51,987 nt of DNA from Rhodospirillaceae bacterium BRH_c57 (GCA_000961745.1 LAEA01000114.1:1-51987), one strand, 5' to 3'. Shown: positions 25,917 through 36,372, counted from the stretch's first letter. Translations and numbers: made by a program. The notes: generated by a model not told the origin, from the sequence alone.

Positions 25917-26216
25917 TCAGGACGACCGCCGAAGCTGACCACGAAGAGAATGTGCCAGAGCCTCCATATCCTCAACAGTGCCTGTTTCAAGCACCTCTCG
26001 CACCACCAAGTGCTCATGGCGCGCTCTCTGAAGTTTCTCCTCGTAGCAAACCAGGTCGTCGGAAAAGCCCCTCATTTCAGTTGCCATTTTCGAGAGCGCA
26101 CGGTCCATCTCGCGAATTATCTTGCGCAGACCAAGCACCTCAAGCTGCATTCTCTGCCCGGCAAGCAACGCCCGTTTTTCTGGTGTGAGGGAGCTTGAAA
26201 GCAAGATGACAGGCAT
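25917..26216 (-). CDS. Small helical protein downstream of a chemoreceptor
   Basis: This 99-residue protein is almost entirely helical and probably forms a coiled coil (LEVLGLRKIIREMDRALSKM, YEEKLQRARHEHLVVREVLE). The C-terminus TVEDMEALAHSLRGQLRR resembles the end of the 105-residue protein at 40482-40799 ([17 protein letters not shown]), which also neighbours a chemoreceptor. Its start is 28 bases after the receptor stop, so the two are co-transcribed. No family is recognised; it may be an adaptor or receptor-array accessory protein. Confidence 0.65.
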   Translation of the reverse strand: MPVILLSSSLTPEKRALLAGQRMQLEVLGLRKIIREMDRALSKMATEMRGFSDDLVCYEEKLQRARHEHLVVREVLETGTVEDMEALAHSLRGQLRRSS

Positions 26217-26244
26217 GAGATTCCTCCTGCTGTGGCGACACAGC

Positions 26245-28245
26245 CTACGCTGAGCGCACGTCCTCCAAGAACTTGGTCACCACGTTCCGCATTGTCGCGG
26301 ACTGACGTGACAGCTCCTGGGCAGCGGACAGGACCTGCTCCGAAGCACTGCCAGCCTCGTTCGCCGCCTGCGTCACCGCACCAATGTTGGACGACACCTC
26401 CTGCGAACCGGCGGCCGCCTGTTCAACATTGCGCGCGATCTCCTGCGTCGCAGCATTCTGCTCCTCAACAGCACTGGCAATCGTCGATGCCACGTCGTTG
26501 ACCTCGTTGATCGCCGCAACAATTTCTTCGATCGCCGTGACGGCGGCGGCTGTCTCGGTTTGAACGGACGCGACCTGGCGGCTGATGTCTTCAGTTGCAC
26601 GCCCTGTCTGCCCGGCGAGGCTCTTCACCTCATTTGCAACCACGGCAAACCCCTTGCCCGCATCACCCGCGCGAGCGGCCTCAATGGTTGCATTGAGCGC
26701 CAGCAAATTGGTTTGATCCGCAATGTCGGTAATGAGATCCACGACTTCCCCGATTTTGGTCGCCGTGTTGGCAAGACCATGCACGACCTTCTGCGTCTGA
26801 GCAGCCCGCTCAGATGCTGAACGGGAAATTTCCGACGAGTGGCTGACCTGACGGGCTATCTCATTGATTGAAGACGACAGTTCCTCGGCAGCAGCCGAGA
26901 CGGTCTGGACGTTGGTCGAAGCCTGTTCCGACGCCGCGGCGACGGTCGTCGCCTGGGTGTTCGTCTCTTCGGCGATCGACGCCATGGACTGTGCCGTAGT
27001 CTGAAGTTCGTCGGCCGCCGAAGACACCGTCGACAAAACGCCCCCCACAGCCTTGTCGAATTCGTTGTTAAGGCTCTCGATTCGCCGGGCGCGGGCCTCG
27101 CGGCTAGCCTGCTCCTTCTCGGCGGCTTGCTGCAGTTGGTCGGCCTTGATCATGTTCTCCTTGAAGACCAGGACGGCCTGGGCCATTGCCCCGATCTCAT
27201 CCTTCTGACCGACGGCGGGAATATCGACTGACATGTCCTTTTCGGCCAGCCGGGCCATGGCTACGGTCATGGCCGTCACGGGCCGGGTAATACCGCGGCT
27301 GATGAAGAAGGCGACAGCCGCCCCGGCAAGAACCGCAAGGATGGCGACGACAATGTTGGAGGAAATCGTAAAGTCGATGGTTTCCGCAGCCTGAGGGCCG
27401 ACCGTGTCCTGACGATCTTTGACGGCCAGCTTCAAATCCTCAATGCTTTCCGCAATCTCTGGGCCAACTACATCCAACTGGCCTTGGACGACGGCATTGC
27501 GGGCCTTGATGGCATCGTAGAGTTCATCGAACGCTGCGGCGTAGACTTTGCCATTCTCTTGCACAGACACAGCAAGGCGGCGGCGCTCGGGGTTCTGGAG
27601 TCGCGCCAGAAGGGCGTCCGTGCCGTTCTCAAACGCTGTCCATTCCGACTTCATGCGATCACGTGCAGCATCGCTGTTGTCCTCCATGAATTTCATCACG
27701 CTGAGGCGCGCCAGCAGAAGGTTTCGCAGTGTCTGCCCAGCGAAATATGCGGCTTCGGCGTCGGCGTCGGCGTAAGCCGACTGCATGATGCTGCTGAGGT
27801 CGCGCTCGATCTGAGGCCCCACGTCATTGAGAACCGCAAATGCCGTGTTCCGCTGTCCCTGAAAGCCGACCACGTCATCGAAGCCCGCCAGATATTCGCC
27901 AAAGCGCTCTTTCATGCGCGCCAAGGTTTCCTTGTGCTCAGGGTTCTCTGCCAGTTCCGCGGCTTCCCTGGCCACCTGCACTGCGGTCTCGCCACGTTCA
28001 CGGACCTGGGTCATGGACTGGTCATGCCCGGACTGCAGGAAGTCCTTAACCCCGAGGCGGGCCTCCAAAAGGTTCGCTTGGACGCGGCCAACTTCGACGG
28101 ATGTTCTTGAGAGGTTCCGGTACTCACCGAACAAGCCCCCGACGCCGGAGAGCGAGGTCACGCCCTCAAACGCGAGACCCACCAGCACGACAAGAACAAC
28201 GGCGAACCCCCCGCCGATGCGGGTGCCTATTTTCAGATTTTTCAT
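26245..28245 (-). CDS. Methyl-accepting chemotaxis protein with HBM-type sensor
   Basis: A 666-residue transmembrane chemoreceptor that passes ligand signals to CheA/CheW. The first transmembrane helix is at about 10-30, followed by a 260-residue all-helical periplasmic module with repeated [12 protein letters not shown] and [13 protein letters not shown] segments, as in the helical bimodular (HBM) sensor family. TM2 is at about 293-315, then HAMP (316-370), and a long signalling domain with the hairpin tip [20 protein letters not shown]. There is no C-terminal CheR-binding pentapeptide. Known HBM receptors sense small organic acids; the ligand here is unknown. No che operon is in the window, so it must plug into host chemotaxis. 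Confidence 0.93.
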   Translation of the reverse strand: MKNLKIGTRIGGGFAVVLVVLVGLAFEGVTSLSGVGGLFGEYRNLSRTSVEVGRVQANLLEARLGVKDFLQSGHDQSMTQVRERGETAVQVAREAAELAENPEHKETLARMKERFGEYLAGFDDVVGFQGQRNTAFAVLNDVGPQIERDLSSIMQSAYADADAEAAYFAGQTLRNLLLARLSVMKFMEDNSDAARDRMKSEWTAFENGTDALLARLQNPERRRLAVSVQENGKVYAAAFDELYDAIKARNAVVQGQLDVVGPEIAESIEDLKLAVKDRQDTVGPQAAETIDFTISSNIVVAILAVLAGAAVAFFISRGITRPVTAMTVAMARLAEKDMSVDIPAVGQKDEIGAMAQAVLVFKENMIKADQLQQAAEKEQASREARARRIESLNNEFDKAVGGVLSTVSSAADELQTTAQSMASIAEETNTQATTVAAASEQASTNVQTVSAAAEELSSSINEIARQVSHSSEISRSASERAAQTQKVVHGLANTATKIGEVVDLITDIADQTNLLALNATIEAARAGDAGKGFAVVANEVKSLAGQTGRATEDISRQVASVQTETAAAVTAIEEIVAAINEVNDVASTIASAVEEQNAATQEIARNVEQAAAGSQEVSSNIGAVTQAANEAGSASEQVLSAAQELSRQSATMRNVVTKFLEDVRSA

Positions 28246-28771
28246 GATGCAACCCCCGAATCCAAACTGGAACGTATGAGTAGATCATAAACCGCAAGCG
28301 AAGAAATGATTGCCCATTTTCGGCGAGTCAGCCATGCAAACATGCGTCTAAAAGTTCGCCGCTGCGCCGAGAGAGGTAACCAGGCGATGATTTTCCGGTT
28401 GGGTTGCGCCGGCCTTGCGGGAGCACCTTCCGCCGGGTGCCATCATCAGCGTTCGCTGACATGCCTAGACCAAACGCTCCCATCGCGTCCCGGCGCCAGG
28501 TACCGACGCGCCGAGGATCCGATGACTGAATTTCTATCCAACGATGAAGTTACGCCTCTGCTACGGGGCGCTGAAGAAGAAGTGGCCCGGAGGCTCAGGG
28601 GGGGACCTGATGAGGAACAGGCCTCCGGGCCAAGCCCAGGACGAAGCGGAATCGGCTGGGATGAAGGCGCCCAGGGGGCGGGGCACCTTCCATAACGACC
28701 GTAGCGTGATTTTCCACCCCTGTCATTCTAAAGACACGGCGGCAGATGAGCTTCTGCAAGCTGGCCGAGGA
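28246..28771. other. Non-coding stretch between receptor and kinase
   Basis: About 525 bp lie upstream of the chemoreceptor and downstream of the PAS kinase. No frame has a family pattern or a credible ribosome site. It should hold the receptor promoter; none stands out by eye. Confidence 0.5.
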
Positions 28772-31165
28772 TCAGAGATTGGCAGGCAAGCTCACCGAGA
28801 CGGCTGTACCTTTGCCGAGCGCACTTTCTATGGCTACGGTTCCGCGTTGCGCCTCGACCAGACGACGCACGATTGCCAGCCCCAAACCAAGTCCACCCCC
28901 GCTGCTGACCAGAGAACTCTCCCCCTGCCGGAAGGGCTCCCAGATATGCCTGAGAGCGTCGGGCGAAATGCCCACCCCGGTGTCGCGGACCTCCACCAGC
29001 AGGTCGTGGTTCTGGCGCCGCAGGGCGATGCTCACGCGACCACACCGGCCTGTGTACTTGATGGCGTTGGCCCCCAGGTTCAGCAGGACCTGGAGCAGAT
29101 GGCGGCGGTCGCACCGCCAGATGGTCAAGCCGTCTTCCACCTCCAGGTCAAGAGCGACCCCGAGGTCCTCGGCACGACCCCGCAGGATGGTGGCGGCCTC
29201 CTCGGCCACGGCGCGCAGGGGCACGTTTTCGGGGGTGACGGTCAACTGGCCCAGTTCGATACGCGACACTTCCAGGATGTCGCCCAGGAGATCCAGCAAA
29301 TGTCGGCCAGAGCCGTGGATGATGCGCAGGTATTCGCGGTAGTGGTCGTTCTCCAGGGGTCCGAAGATCTCGTCCATCATGGCTTCGGTGTAGCCCAGGA
29401 TCGCGTTGAGCGGGGTGCGCAGTTCGTGGCTCATATGGGCGAGAAAGTGGGTCTTGGTGGCATTGGCTGCCTCGGCGGCCACCACAGCCGACTGCAGGCG
29501 GCGCTCCGTCTTCTTGAGACTGGAGATGTCCCGTCCCTCGGGGATCAGCAGCACCACCTCGCCGCTGTCGTTGCGCACCGGGCTCAGGGAAAAGTCCACG
29601 ATGATACTTTTATTCAGCGGGTCGCGGTGCGCCGTCTCGAAGCGCACGAACTCTCCGGCCGCCGCGGCGGCTATGCCCGCACGCAAGCGCTCCACGGCCT
29701 GCGGGTCGTCCCGCCACCATGGGGTCTCCCAGAACGGAAGGCCGCGTACCGACTCGATGTCGGCGCCGATGAAGTCCAAGGCTGTTCGGTTGACATCCAG
29801 CACCATGCCAGCAGCATCCAGAACGCCGATGAATGCGAAGGTGTGATCAAGGACCGCGCGCAGGCGGCGGCGATGCTCCCGCATGGCGTCCTCGGCGCGG
29901 ACGAGATCGGTGACGTCGGTAAAGCTGAGCAGCCCCAGGGCGCCGTCCGCTTGGTGACCCGGCAACAGAATGGGCTGAGCGTTGACGCGCAACCACACTG
30001 CTTCCGCCACGGCCGCAGCCCCATCCCGACAGCTGACAGCCTCCGACGTCGGCAACAGCCCCAGTATCCGGCCCTCGACCGAGCATCCGGTCCGCAGGGC
30101 CTCTGCCAGCGGCAAGGCACGGTCGGGCATGCTGGCGCCGTGGCGATCAATGATCACCCGGCTCTGGCGCACCTGGTAGATATGGGTCACTGCCACGCTT
30201 TCCAGCCCCAGGATGGCACGCGCTGCGGCATTGATCTGGAGGATCTGCCCGCGGCGGTCAATCAGGAGGACGCCCTCCTGCAATGCCGACAGAACCCGCC
30301 GCTGGCGGTCTTCGCTTTCACGCAGGCGGGCATGAACTTCCGCCACGTCGCCGATCGCGGCGAGTGACGCCGCCGCCGCCACTCCGGCGCCGTCACGGCC
30401 GCTAAGCTGCACCGTCAGGAGAGCGCCGTCTGGTCCGAAAATGGCCCGCCGCCGCCAGATAACCTGGTTCCCTCCCGTAGAGAGGGCCAGGAGATCAGCG
30501 CTGTCGCCAACAAACTCCGCTGGCGTCACGGCGTGCATCCACGCCACCAGCCCGTCTATTGCGGACACGTCGATAAGCTCATCCAGACGTTGGCCGACAA
30601 TTTCATGTGGCAGGCGTTCCAGGCGCGCGGCAAAAGCATCGTTGGCGAAGGTCACCGTCGTGTCTGGAAGCAGGCGCACGAGAAGTTCAGGGTGGTCGTC
30701 CACCACCTGCCGATACTTTTCCCGGCTCATGTGGATCTTGCAGGTCAGGCACTTCTCCGCCGTCACGTCCGCGACCGTCACGGCCAGCAAAGATCGCCCG
30801 CCGTAGCCAAACCTCGCGGCGGTGAAACTGACATCGAGCACCCGCCCGTCGATGCGCCGGAAACTTGCTTCCCCACGAGATGGGGCATCAGGCCCCAGAA
30901 GGACGTCAATCAGCAGCTCAACGGCACCGCTGGGACGGCTCACAAAAAGGGCGTCGCGTGGCAACGCCGCGACAGAATCTTCGTCGGAAATCCCGGACAA
31001 GGACAGGAACGCGCTGTTGGCGTCAATAACCAGTCCGGTGTCGTCGAACACCAGGACGGAGTGAGCCAAGGCGGCCAGGGCCGCATCCGCCAACCCCCGT
31101 GCCCGGGGGGGTGGGGCAGTCCGAGGGGCAACCACATCTCCAAGCCATCGATCGTCCTGGTTCAT
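28772..31165 (-). CDS. Soluble multi-PAS sensor histidine kinase
   Basis: The 797-residue protein lacks transmembrane segments. Four PAS-like domains can be traced (about 30-135, 150-260, 285-425, 435-550). The first ends in VADVTAEKCLTCKIHMSREK, whose two Cys residues could bind metal or act as a thiol sensor. They are followed by HisKA with His580 in LAHMSHELRTPLNA and a HATPase_c domain with complete N, G1 and G2 boxes (NLGANAIKYT, DTGVGIS, GLGLGLAI). The ATG at 31165 has GGAG about nine bases upstream; a GTG at 31213 is a possible alternative. No response regulator gene is attached. Confidence 0.9.
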   Translation of the reverse strand: MNQDDRWLGDVVAPRTAPPPRARGLADAALAALAHSVLVFDDTGLVIDANSAFLSLSGISDEDSVAALPRDALFVSRPSGAVELLIDVLLGPDAPSRGEASFRRIDGRVLDVSFTAARFGYGGRSLLAVTVADVTAEKCLTCKIHMSREKYRQVVDDHPELLVRLLPDTTVTFANDAFAARLERLPHEIVGQRLDELIDVSAIDGLVAWMHAVTPAEFVGDSADLLALSTGGNQVIWRRRAIFGPDGALLTVQLSGRDGAGVAAAASLAAIGDVAEVHARLRESEDRQRRVLSALQEGVLLIDRRGQILQINAAARAILGLESVAVTHIYQVRQSRVIIDRHGASMPDRALPLAEALRTGCSVEGRILGLLPTSEAVSCRDGAAAVAEAVWLRVNAQPILLPGHQADGALGLLSFTDVTDLVRAEDAMREHRRRLRAVLDHTFAFIGVLDAAGMVLDVNRTALDFIGADIESVRGLPFWETPWWRDDPQAVERLRAGIAAAAAGEFVRFETAHRDPLNKSIIVDFSLSPVRNDSGEVVLLIPEGRDISSLKKTERRLQSAVVAAEAANATKTHFLAHMSHELRTPLNAILGYTEAMMDEIFGPLENDHYREYLRIIHGSGRHLLDLLGDILEVSRIELGQLTVTPENVPLRAVAEEAATILRGRAEDLGVALDLEVEDGLTIWRCDRRHLLQVLLNLGANAIKYTGRCGRVSIALRRQNHDLLVEVRDTGVGISPDALRHIWEPFRQGESSLVSSGGGLGLGLAIVRRLVEAQRGTVAIESALGKGTAVSVSLPANL

Positions 31166-31909
31166 CGGCGGACACTCCGTTACACCGGGATCTCGTCCGA
31201 TCAGGCTAGCCACCTTTTCAATAAGAGGCCAAACGTTTACCCTAATGCGCTGTATTTAACGCAAAAGGTCTGCTCGGATCACGCGCAACACTGTCTAATT
31301 CTGTCTTCATGTTTTCAGAGAGGATTCGATTCGCCTATACAATCAGCGTTAGTCAATGAATCAAGGCTCCAAAAACCATAATTATACCACGGGAATAGTG
31401 GATGATCGGGTTGTTGGCGTCCTTAATGTTTTCGCGGATGCGGAAACCCCACTGTTTACGCAGCCCTTAGCAGCAGAGGGCGAAAAGAGGCAGCTAATTT
31501 GGGAGTCCAGCTCCCGACGGCACCGTCGCATGCCTCTCGCCCGCTAATCCCAGATGAGCTTATTTTTTCGCTTGGCCCAACACCAAAAATTCCTTGTCGA
31601 TCTGCAGATCGTTAGGCGCAAGTGCATGGTTATGCTCGACTAAAAAACCCATCTGAATAGTTTGCTTATCCGCTCTACAAATGGATTGTACCAGTCACTC
31701 AGGCTGCACATAGAACATAGTACCTATTGCAGCGTATAGTCCTCTGATGTAGGGGATATCCAAATCGGCCTTACCCGCATGCTCAAGCGCACAGCAACTC
31801 CTATTCTTCAGCTTTCTGGGCAGGATGGTTTTGCGTCCGAGGGCTTCTTCAGTACGCGTCTCCTGGCTTAACCGTCGGGATGGTTCCTGTTCAAGAAAGG
31901 TCGTGTAGC
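31166..31909. other. Divergent promoter region between PAS kinase and bacteriophytochrome
   Basis: These 744 bp separate two divergently transcribed sensor genes. Short open frames exist (for example at 31356-31547) but show no ribosome site or family pattern. The sequence is A/T-rich around 31.5-31.75 kb and may contain the promoters for both genes or an RNA; nothing more specific is visible. Confidence 0.5.
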
Positions 31910-34222
31910 ATGCCTGACGTGATGAATCCTGGGGATGCGATAGTCCCGGACACGCAACACGACGTCTGCGAGAGGGAGCCGCTGCATACTCCCGGAGCAG
32001 TGCAACCGCACGCAGGAATTCTGTGCGTCGATCCGCAAACCTTCACTGTCTTAAGCGTTTCGGAAAACATACGGAGCGTTATTGCCGTAGATGCGTGCCA
32101 AGAGAATACGCCGCTAAATGAAATTCTTCCTGATGACACGCTTTGCGTCATAAAGAAGGCCTTCAAAGACGGGCTCCTTGACCAATCAGGCATCACGCTT
32201 AAGCTCTCACCAGAAATAATGCCTCCGTTCGGAGGAGAACTTTTTGTACACTGCGGGAGCGGCGTTTTGTACTGCGAGCTTGAGCCCCGGTCGGAGGCCT
32301 ATTTGCCCGCAGCAGGACCCGTTGATGATGTGCAAAATCTCGTTGTACAGATAAGAAGCTCCGCGAACGTAAATCAACTTGTGCGGCGCACATCTTCTAT
32401 AATAAGAAAAATTACCGGAATGGAAAGAGTCCTAGTTTATAAATTTGATAAAGATGGGCACGGAGAAGTAATAGGGGAAAGTTTATCGGATGACTTCGGG
32501 GAGTCATTCCTTGGATTCCATTTTCCGGCTAGCGACATACCATCTCAGGCGAGAGCGCTTTACGTAAAGAACACGATGAGGTACACGCCTGATCGAGACT
32601 ACACTCCATCTCTGCTATTTCCGCCTCTCCATCCGCACACGGGATTGCCGTTCGATCTAAGCCAATGTAAGGCGCGTAGCGTCTCTGCGGTCCACCGGAT
32701 TTACCAGAAAAATCTCGGCGTAAATGGATCGATGTCTTTATCGCTCCTCGACGGGCAGAGGCTTTGGGGACTGATCGTTTGCCACCATCGTCAGCCAAAG
32801 TATGTCAACATGGCTGCGCGAAGGCGTGCTCAGGTAGTAACCGAGGCATTCAGTATGCGTCTCCATGGCACTGAGACCACGGAGGAAAAGGAAGCCCGCG
32901 CACTCCATATCAAGTTGCACGCCCGCCTCTTGGAACAGATCGCGGGGGCTGACGACTTCGTTACGCCTTTGATCGACGGCGATGTCAAACTCACAGACAT
33001 TTTTTTCGCTTCTAGCGGTGCTGCCGTGGTTTACGACGACGGCTTCAAGCGGCGGTGCGAGGTGCGGACTGTCGGTGTCGCACCATCACCTGACGCGGTT
33101 AGTCAACTTGCAGCGTTTTGCCGCCTGCATTTAATCGACGGGGTGTACGCCAGCGACTGCATCTCTGCCGATGTTCCAGAGTTCGAGGCTTATACAAGTG
33201 AGGCAAGCGGCGTATTGGCGATTTCTGTCGGGGAGCATGCCCAACACATGATTCTCTGGTTTCGGCCCGAGGTGGTTCGCACGACCATCTGGGGCGGCGC
33301 CACGCCTTCGGCAGTTGAAGAGGAAAAGCTCGGAGGGAACTACTATCCTCGGACGTCGTTCGAGCGGTGGGCCGTGGAAAAACGCGGCCACTCTCGGCCC
33401 TGGCCGGAATGGAAGATCAGCATCGCAAAGAGTCTGCGTACCGCTCTGAATGATGTCATCCTGCGTCAACTGCGGACGATCCGGTCTTTAAACGAGAGAC
33501 TTGTCGAAAGCGACCAAGCAAAATCCCGGTTCCTGGCCCACATGAGCCACGAACTGCGAACTCCGATGAACGCAATACTCGGCTTTTCAGAGGCCATGAT
33601 CCTCGGGATTTACGGTGGCTTGACAGAAAAGCAACTAGAGACGACTGAGTTAATCAACCAGTCGGCCATGCACTTACTCAGCATGATCAACGACATTCTG
33701 GATCTGTCGAAGATTGAGGCTGGCCGCATGGAGTTGTCCGCAGAGGAATTAGACGCTGCCGTGACGATTCGACAAGCTGTGGAGCTAACTGGCTCTCTGG
33801 GTATGGATGCGGGGGTCGCGGTCGTCATAGATCTCCCAGAAAATCTTCCAAACCTGGAAACCGACCGCCGCGCCCTTCTTCAAATGATCATAAATCTTCT
33901 TTCCAATGCCATAAAATTTACGCCGGCGGGCGGAACTGTAACGGCAAAAGCTAGCCTGGAACACGACGGCAGCATGAAGGTGTCGGTGATAGATACCGGA
34001 GAAGGCATCCCCGAGGACATGCTTCTCCAGGTTATTGAACCTTTCCGGCAAGCGGAACGAAACATGGAGATTGCCAGGCAGGGTACAGGCCTCGGACTGG
34101 CACTGGTAAAGCATCTTATTGAAGAACAAGGCGGTACGCTGTCGCTCCAAAGCACCGTGGGAGTTGGAACATCGGCCACGCTGACCTTTCCTGCTAGCCA
34201 AGTCCTAGGAGACCTATCATGA
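31910..34222 (+). CDS. bphP: Bacteriophytochrome sensor histidine kinase
   Basis: A red/far-red photoreceptor kinase of 770 residues. Cys20, in DVCEREPLHTPGAVQPHAG, is the expected biliverdin attachment site of bacterial phytochromes. The PAS2-like domain is followed by a GAF domain with the chromophore motif PASDIPSQARALY (Asp209) and the conserved His262 in SAVHRIYQKNLGV. The PHY domain carries the tongue PRTSFERWAVEKRGHSRPW (about 480-498). The output is HisKA (His547, AHMSHELRTPMNA) plus HATPase_c (LLSNAIKFTP, DTGEGIP, GTGLGLALV). The ATG at 31910 begins just before the Cys motif. The stop overlaps the heme oxygenase start (ATGA), so chromophore supply is coupled to the apoprotein. Confidence 0.96.
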   Translation: MPDVMNPGDAIVPDTQHDVCEREPLHTPGAVQPHAGILCVDPQTFTVLSVSENIRSVIAVDACQENTPLNEILPDDTLCVIKKAFKDGLLDQSGITLKLSPEIMPPFGGELFVHCGSGVLYCELEPRSEAYLPAAGPVDDVQNLVVQIRSSANVNQLVRRTSSIIRKITGMERVLVYKFDKDGHGEVIGESLSDDFGESFLGFHFPASDIPSQARALYVKNTMRYTPDRDYTPSLLFPPLHPHTGLPFDLSQCKARSVSAVHRIYQKNLGVNGSMSLSLLDGQRLWGLIVCHHRQPKYVNMAARRRAQVVTEAFSMRLHGTETTEEKEARALHIKLHARLLEQIAGADDFVTPLIDGDVKLTDIFFASSGAAVVYDDGFKRRCEVRTVGVAPSPDAVSQLAAFCRLHLIDGVYASDCISADVPEFEAYTSEASGVLAISVGEHAQHMILWFRPEVVRTTIWGGATPSAVEEEKLGGNYYPRTSFERWAVEKRGHSRPWPEWKISIAKSLRTALNDVILRQLRTIRSLNERLVESDQAKSRFLAHMSHELRTPMNAILGFSEAMILGIYGGLTEKQLETTELINQSAMHLLSMINDILDLSKIEAGRMELSAEELDAAVTIRQAVELTGSLGMDAGVAVVIDLPENLPNLETDRRALLQMIINLLSNAIKFTPAGGTVTAKASLEHDGSMKVSVIDTGEGIPEDMLLQVIEPFRQAERNMEIARQGTGLGLALVKHLIEEQGGTLSLQSTVGVGTSATLTFPASQVLGDLS

Positions 34223-35220
34223 CGCTCGGCTTGGCACCTAAAGCCATCGACGCCCTTCGCGCCGCTGTACACGACCTCCACGAGGCGGTCGAGCAACTGC
34301 CGATTATGAAACCTCTTTCACGCGGGGACATCACGCCGAGCGAGTACCTGACCGCGTTGAAAGCCCTTTACGGCTTCTACAGACCAATGGAGCGCTTCCT
34401 GTTCACCGCAGGAATGCCAGCGGCCTGCACGATGCCGGTCAAACCGAAATCAGACGCACTCAAACAGGACATCCTCGGCATGGGAGTAGAAGCTGGAGAG
34501 ATCCCTGCCCTGCCAATGTGCGGAAACCTCCCACCGCTGCTGACGCCGAACGAGCGTGTCGGCGCATTGTATGTCTTAGAGGGCGCCACTCTCGGTGGAC
34601 GGACAATCCTCAGGAGAATCGCCAGCGGTTTGGGTGCAAGTGCCGGGATGGCAACGTCTTTCCACGGATTTCATGGTGACCAGCTTGGCCCGTCTTGGAG
34701 GAGAGTGCAGGAGTATTTGGGGCACCGGCTGGATGGCGATCACGCTGGTATACTAGAGGCCGTCGGTGGAGCAAAAGCCACGTTTGAAGCCTTGTCCATG
34801 TGGCTGGCTTCGCCTCGCCTCGGAAGTTCATCCGAGGAAGCTGACTCCCTGCCCAATACGCTGCTGGACCGCCTCAGATGCGGAGCGCCGTTGGCCTGTA
34901 GTATCGAAGCCGCGGCGGAAGCCATAGAGCATGTCCGCAATGTTGCGAAGGGTAACGTCTACGTAGTGAAAAATTCTGTCGATGGAAGTTTTTGCGGAAT
35001 TCCGCAGGGAGAATTAGACGCCTTCATCCACCAGTGCTCAATCTCTGGATCATTTTCGCCCGTCTGCTTTTTGGGGCAGGTCCACAGGATGACCGACTAC
35101 GTACGGGCAGGAGTTTTCGCGGCGTGGACGTACGTTGATCTGCTTGAAAGGGGTTTGTACGACAAGGCGGAGGATATACGGTCCGCCGTATTGAGGTGCC
35201 AACCGGAGCGACTCCAATGA
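34219..35220 (+). CDS. bphO: Biliverdin-producing heme oxygenase with a C-terminal extension
   Basis: The first 200 residues form a heme oxygenase that opens heme to biliverdin, the phytochrome chromophore. LRAAVHDLHEAVEQLP holds the candidate proximal His21, and GALYVLEGATLGGRTILRR (116-134) is the distal-helix signature. The protein is 333 residues, whereas bacterial heme oxygenases usually have about 190-210. The extra 130 residues (from about 205) include AAEAIEHVRNVAKGNVYVVK and MTDYVRAGVFAAWTYVDLLE and are not recognised; they may be a regulatory or partner-binding domain. It is translationally coupled to bphP upstream and to a tiny ORF downstream. Confidence 0.9.
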   Translation: MTLGLAPKAIDALRAAVHDLHEAVEQLPIMKPLSRGDITPSEYLTALKALYGFYRPMERFLFTAGMPAACTMPVKPKSDALKQDILGMGVEAGEIPALPMCGNLPPLLTPNERVGALYVLEGATLGGRTILRRIASGLGASAGMATSFHGFHGDQLGPSWRRVQEYLGHRLDGDHAGILEAVGGAKATFEALSMWLASPRLGSSSEEADSLPNTLLDRLRCGAPLACSIEAAAEAIEHVRNVAKGNVYVVKNSVDGSFCGIPQGELDAFIHQCSISGSFSPVCFLGQVHRMTDYVRAGVFAAWTYVDLLERGLYDKAEDIRSAVLRCQPERLQ

Positions 35221-35348
35221 AGATCACAGTCATACTTGGAGATCATTTTGCTGTTTGCATCGGCGGCGGATATTGCCGGCCGTCGGGGCCTGCGTGTCGT
35301 GCGACCCCTGGTATCCGGTGCCGCCCGGCCGAGGCCAGTGCACGATGA
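35217..35348 (+). CDS. Possible 43-residue ORF coupled to bphO
   Basis: An ATG overlaps the bphO stop (ATGA) and opens a 43-codon frame beginning MKITVILGDHFAVC, then turning Cys/Arg/Pro-rich. The start resembles the first beta strand of a receiver domain, which would fit a response regulator cut short by frameshift, but the remainder gives no support. It may be spurious. Confidence 0.3.
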   Translation: MKITVILGDHFAVCIGGGYCRPSGPACRATPGIRCRPAEASAR

Positions 35349-35641
35349 CTGATAAAGCGCCTCAGGACCGAACCATGAGGCGCATGCGGCCGCACGCCAA
35401 CGAGGTGATCAACCCAGTGAGCGACCTCACGGTGGGGCCAAGGAAGGTCGTTTTGCCAAACCCGCGGGACGCAGGCCCAAGCATAGCCCGGAGCTACCGA
35501 CGATATACTACTTTTCCCTTCTCGGGGGGGAGAACGAGCAGCGCCTCACGGAGGTGCTCGCTCGATCGACATACACTGGGTGTTCGGGTTGCAATTTGCG
35601 CTGTTTGAAGCTGTAATGCTCCTCCTGTTGGCAAGAAAATA

Positions 35642-35652
35642 GGGGGGGGGGG
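35642..35652 (+). repeat. Run of eleven G's upstream of a small gene
   Basis: Eleven consecutive G's end six bases before the ATG at 35659, where the ribosome site should be. Such tracts slip during replication, so its length could tune expression. A run of seven G's also lies at 35524-35530. Confidence 0.6.
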
Positions 35653-35658
35653 ACGACC

Positions 35659-35868
35659 ATGAGGGTCATTGTCCGCCAGTCTTCAAAGGGCGCCACGGTC
35701 GTCAGCTACACATTTAACGACGGGGCCGGAGGCACGATCGAATCCCGCGACAGCGATACCCTTGAAAAACACCTCCAACTTCTCGAATCAATGGCTGCCA
35801 CGATGGGTGAATCGGCTGCAACAGACAGCGACGGGCCTGATCCGAGGGAAAAAATGCCTCGGCCTTAG
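35659..35868 (+). CDS. Small uncharacterised 69-residue protein
   Basis: The frame starts with an ATG behind the G-tract and encodes MRVIVRQSSKGATVVSYTFN, then TIESRDSDTLEKHLQLLESM and an acidic tail. Two short beta strands and one helix are likely; no family is recognised. The codon pattern looks coding, and the next transcription stop signal is the terminator at 36.2 kb. It could be a small partner of the upstream phytochrome system. Confidence 0.45.
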   Translation: MRVIVRQSSKGATVVSYTFNDGAGGTIESRDSDTLEKHLQLLESMAATMGESAATDSDGPDPREKMPRP

Positions 35869-36372
35869 ATGTTGGTGCGTTTCACATGGCGGTGGCACGC
35901 ATGAAATTCCGCTGAACTCCCCGCCAATGGGCGGCACCGCTTGTAACGCCAGAGCGGGAGGATAGGGCGGGACACTACATCTGCTTGTCTGCGAACTATG
36001 CGGATTAAAACAAGGTGGACATGGCGCGTAATTTTTGTGACGATATTAACCGGAGACGACACGGGTCATCTTTGGCAATTTCAGGCGCTTCCGAAGTGTC
36101 TGTTGATATTCAGACTGTTTGTGCGCCGCACCAGAAAATATCGGCGAGAGAGCGCCTTTTTGCTTCGCACCACGGATTGCCTCCCGTTCAGCAAACTTTG
36201 GGAAGCCGACATTTTCCTCATCGTGTCGGCTTCCTTTCTTTTCGGGAGCCGATGCTGTACCACCGCCATACTGGATTCACCGCAGCCTTGACGCCGTGCC
36301 AAAACTTCCGGAGCATCGGTGACTTTCTGTTGAGTTGTTCTGCGGCTTCCTCGGCAGGAAAGAGGTGGCGCC
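35869..36372. other. Non-coding stretch with a terminator
   Basis: About 500 bp without a convincing gene. A plus-strand frame beginning at 36015 overlaps the hydrolase gene and has no family pattern. The one clear element is the terminator at 36201-36244. Confidence 0.5.
36201..36244 (+). terminator. Rho-independent terminator
   Basis: GGAAGCCGACA (36201-36211) pairs perfectly with TGTCGGCTTCC (36224-36234), followed by TTTCTTTT. It should end transcripts coming from the phytochrome operon side and insulate the hydrolase gene. Confidence 0.85.

Noticed and set aside
35255-35608. 117-codon plus-strand frame after bphO
   Set aside because: Arg/Pro-rich with no ribosome site or pattern; overlaps the better-placed coupled start at 35217.
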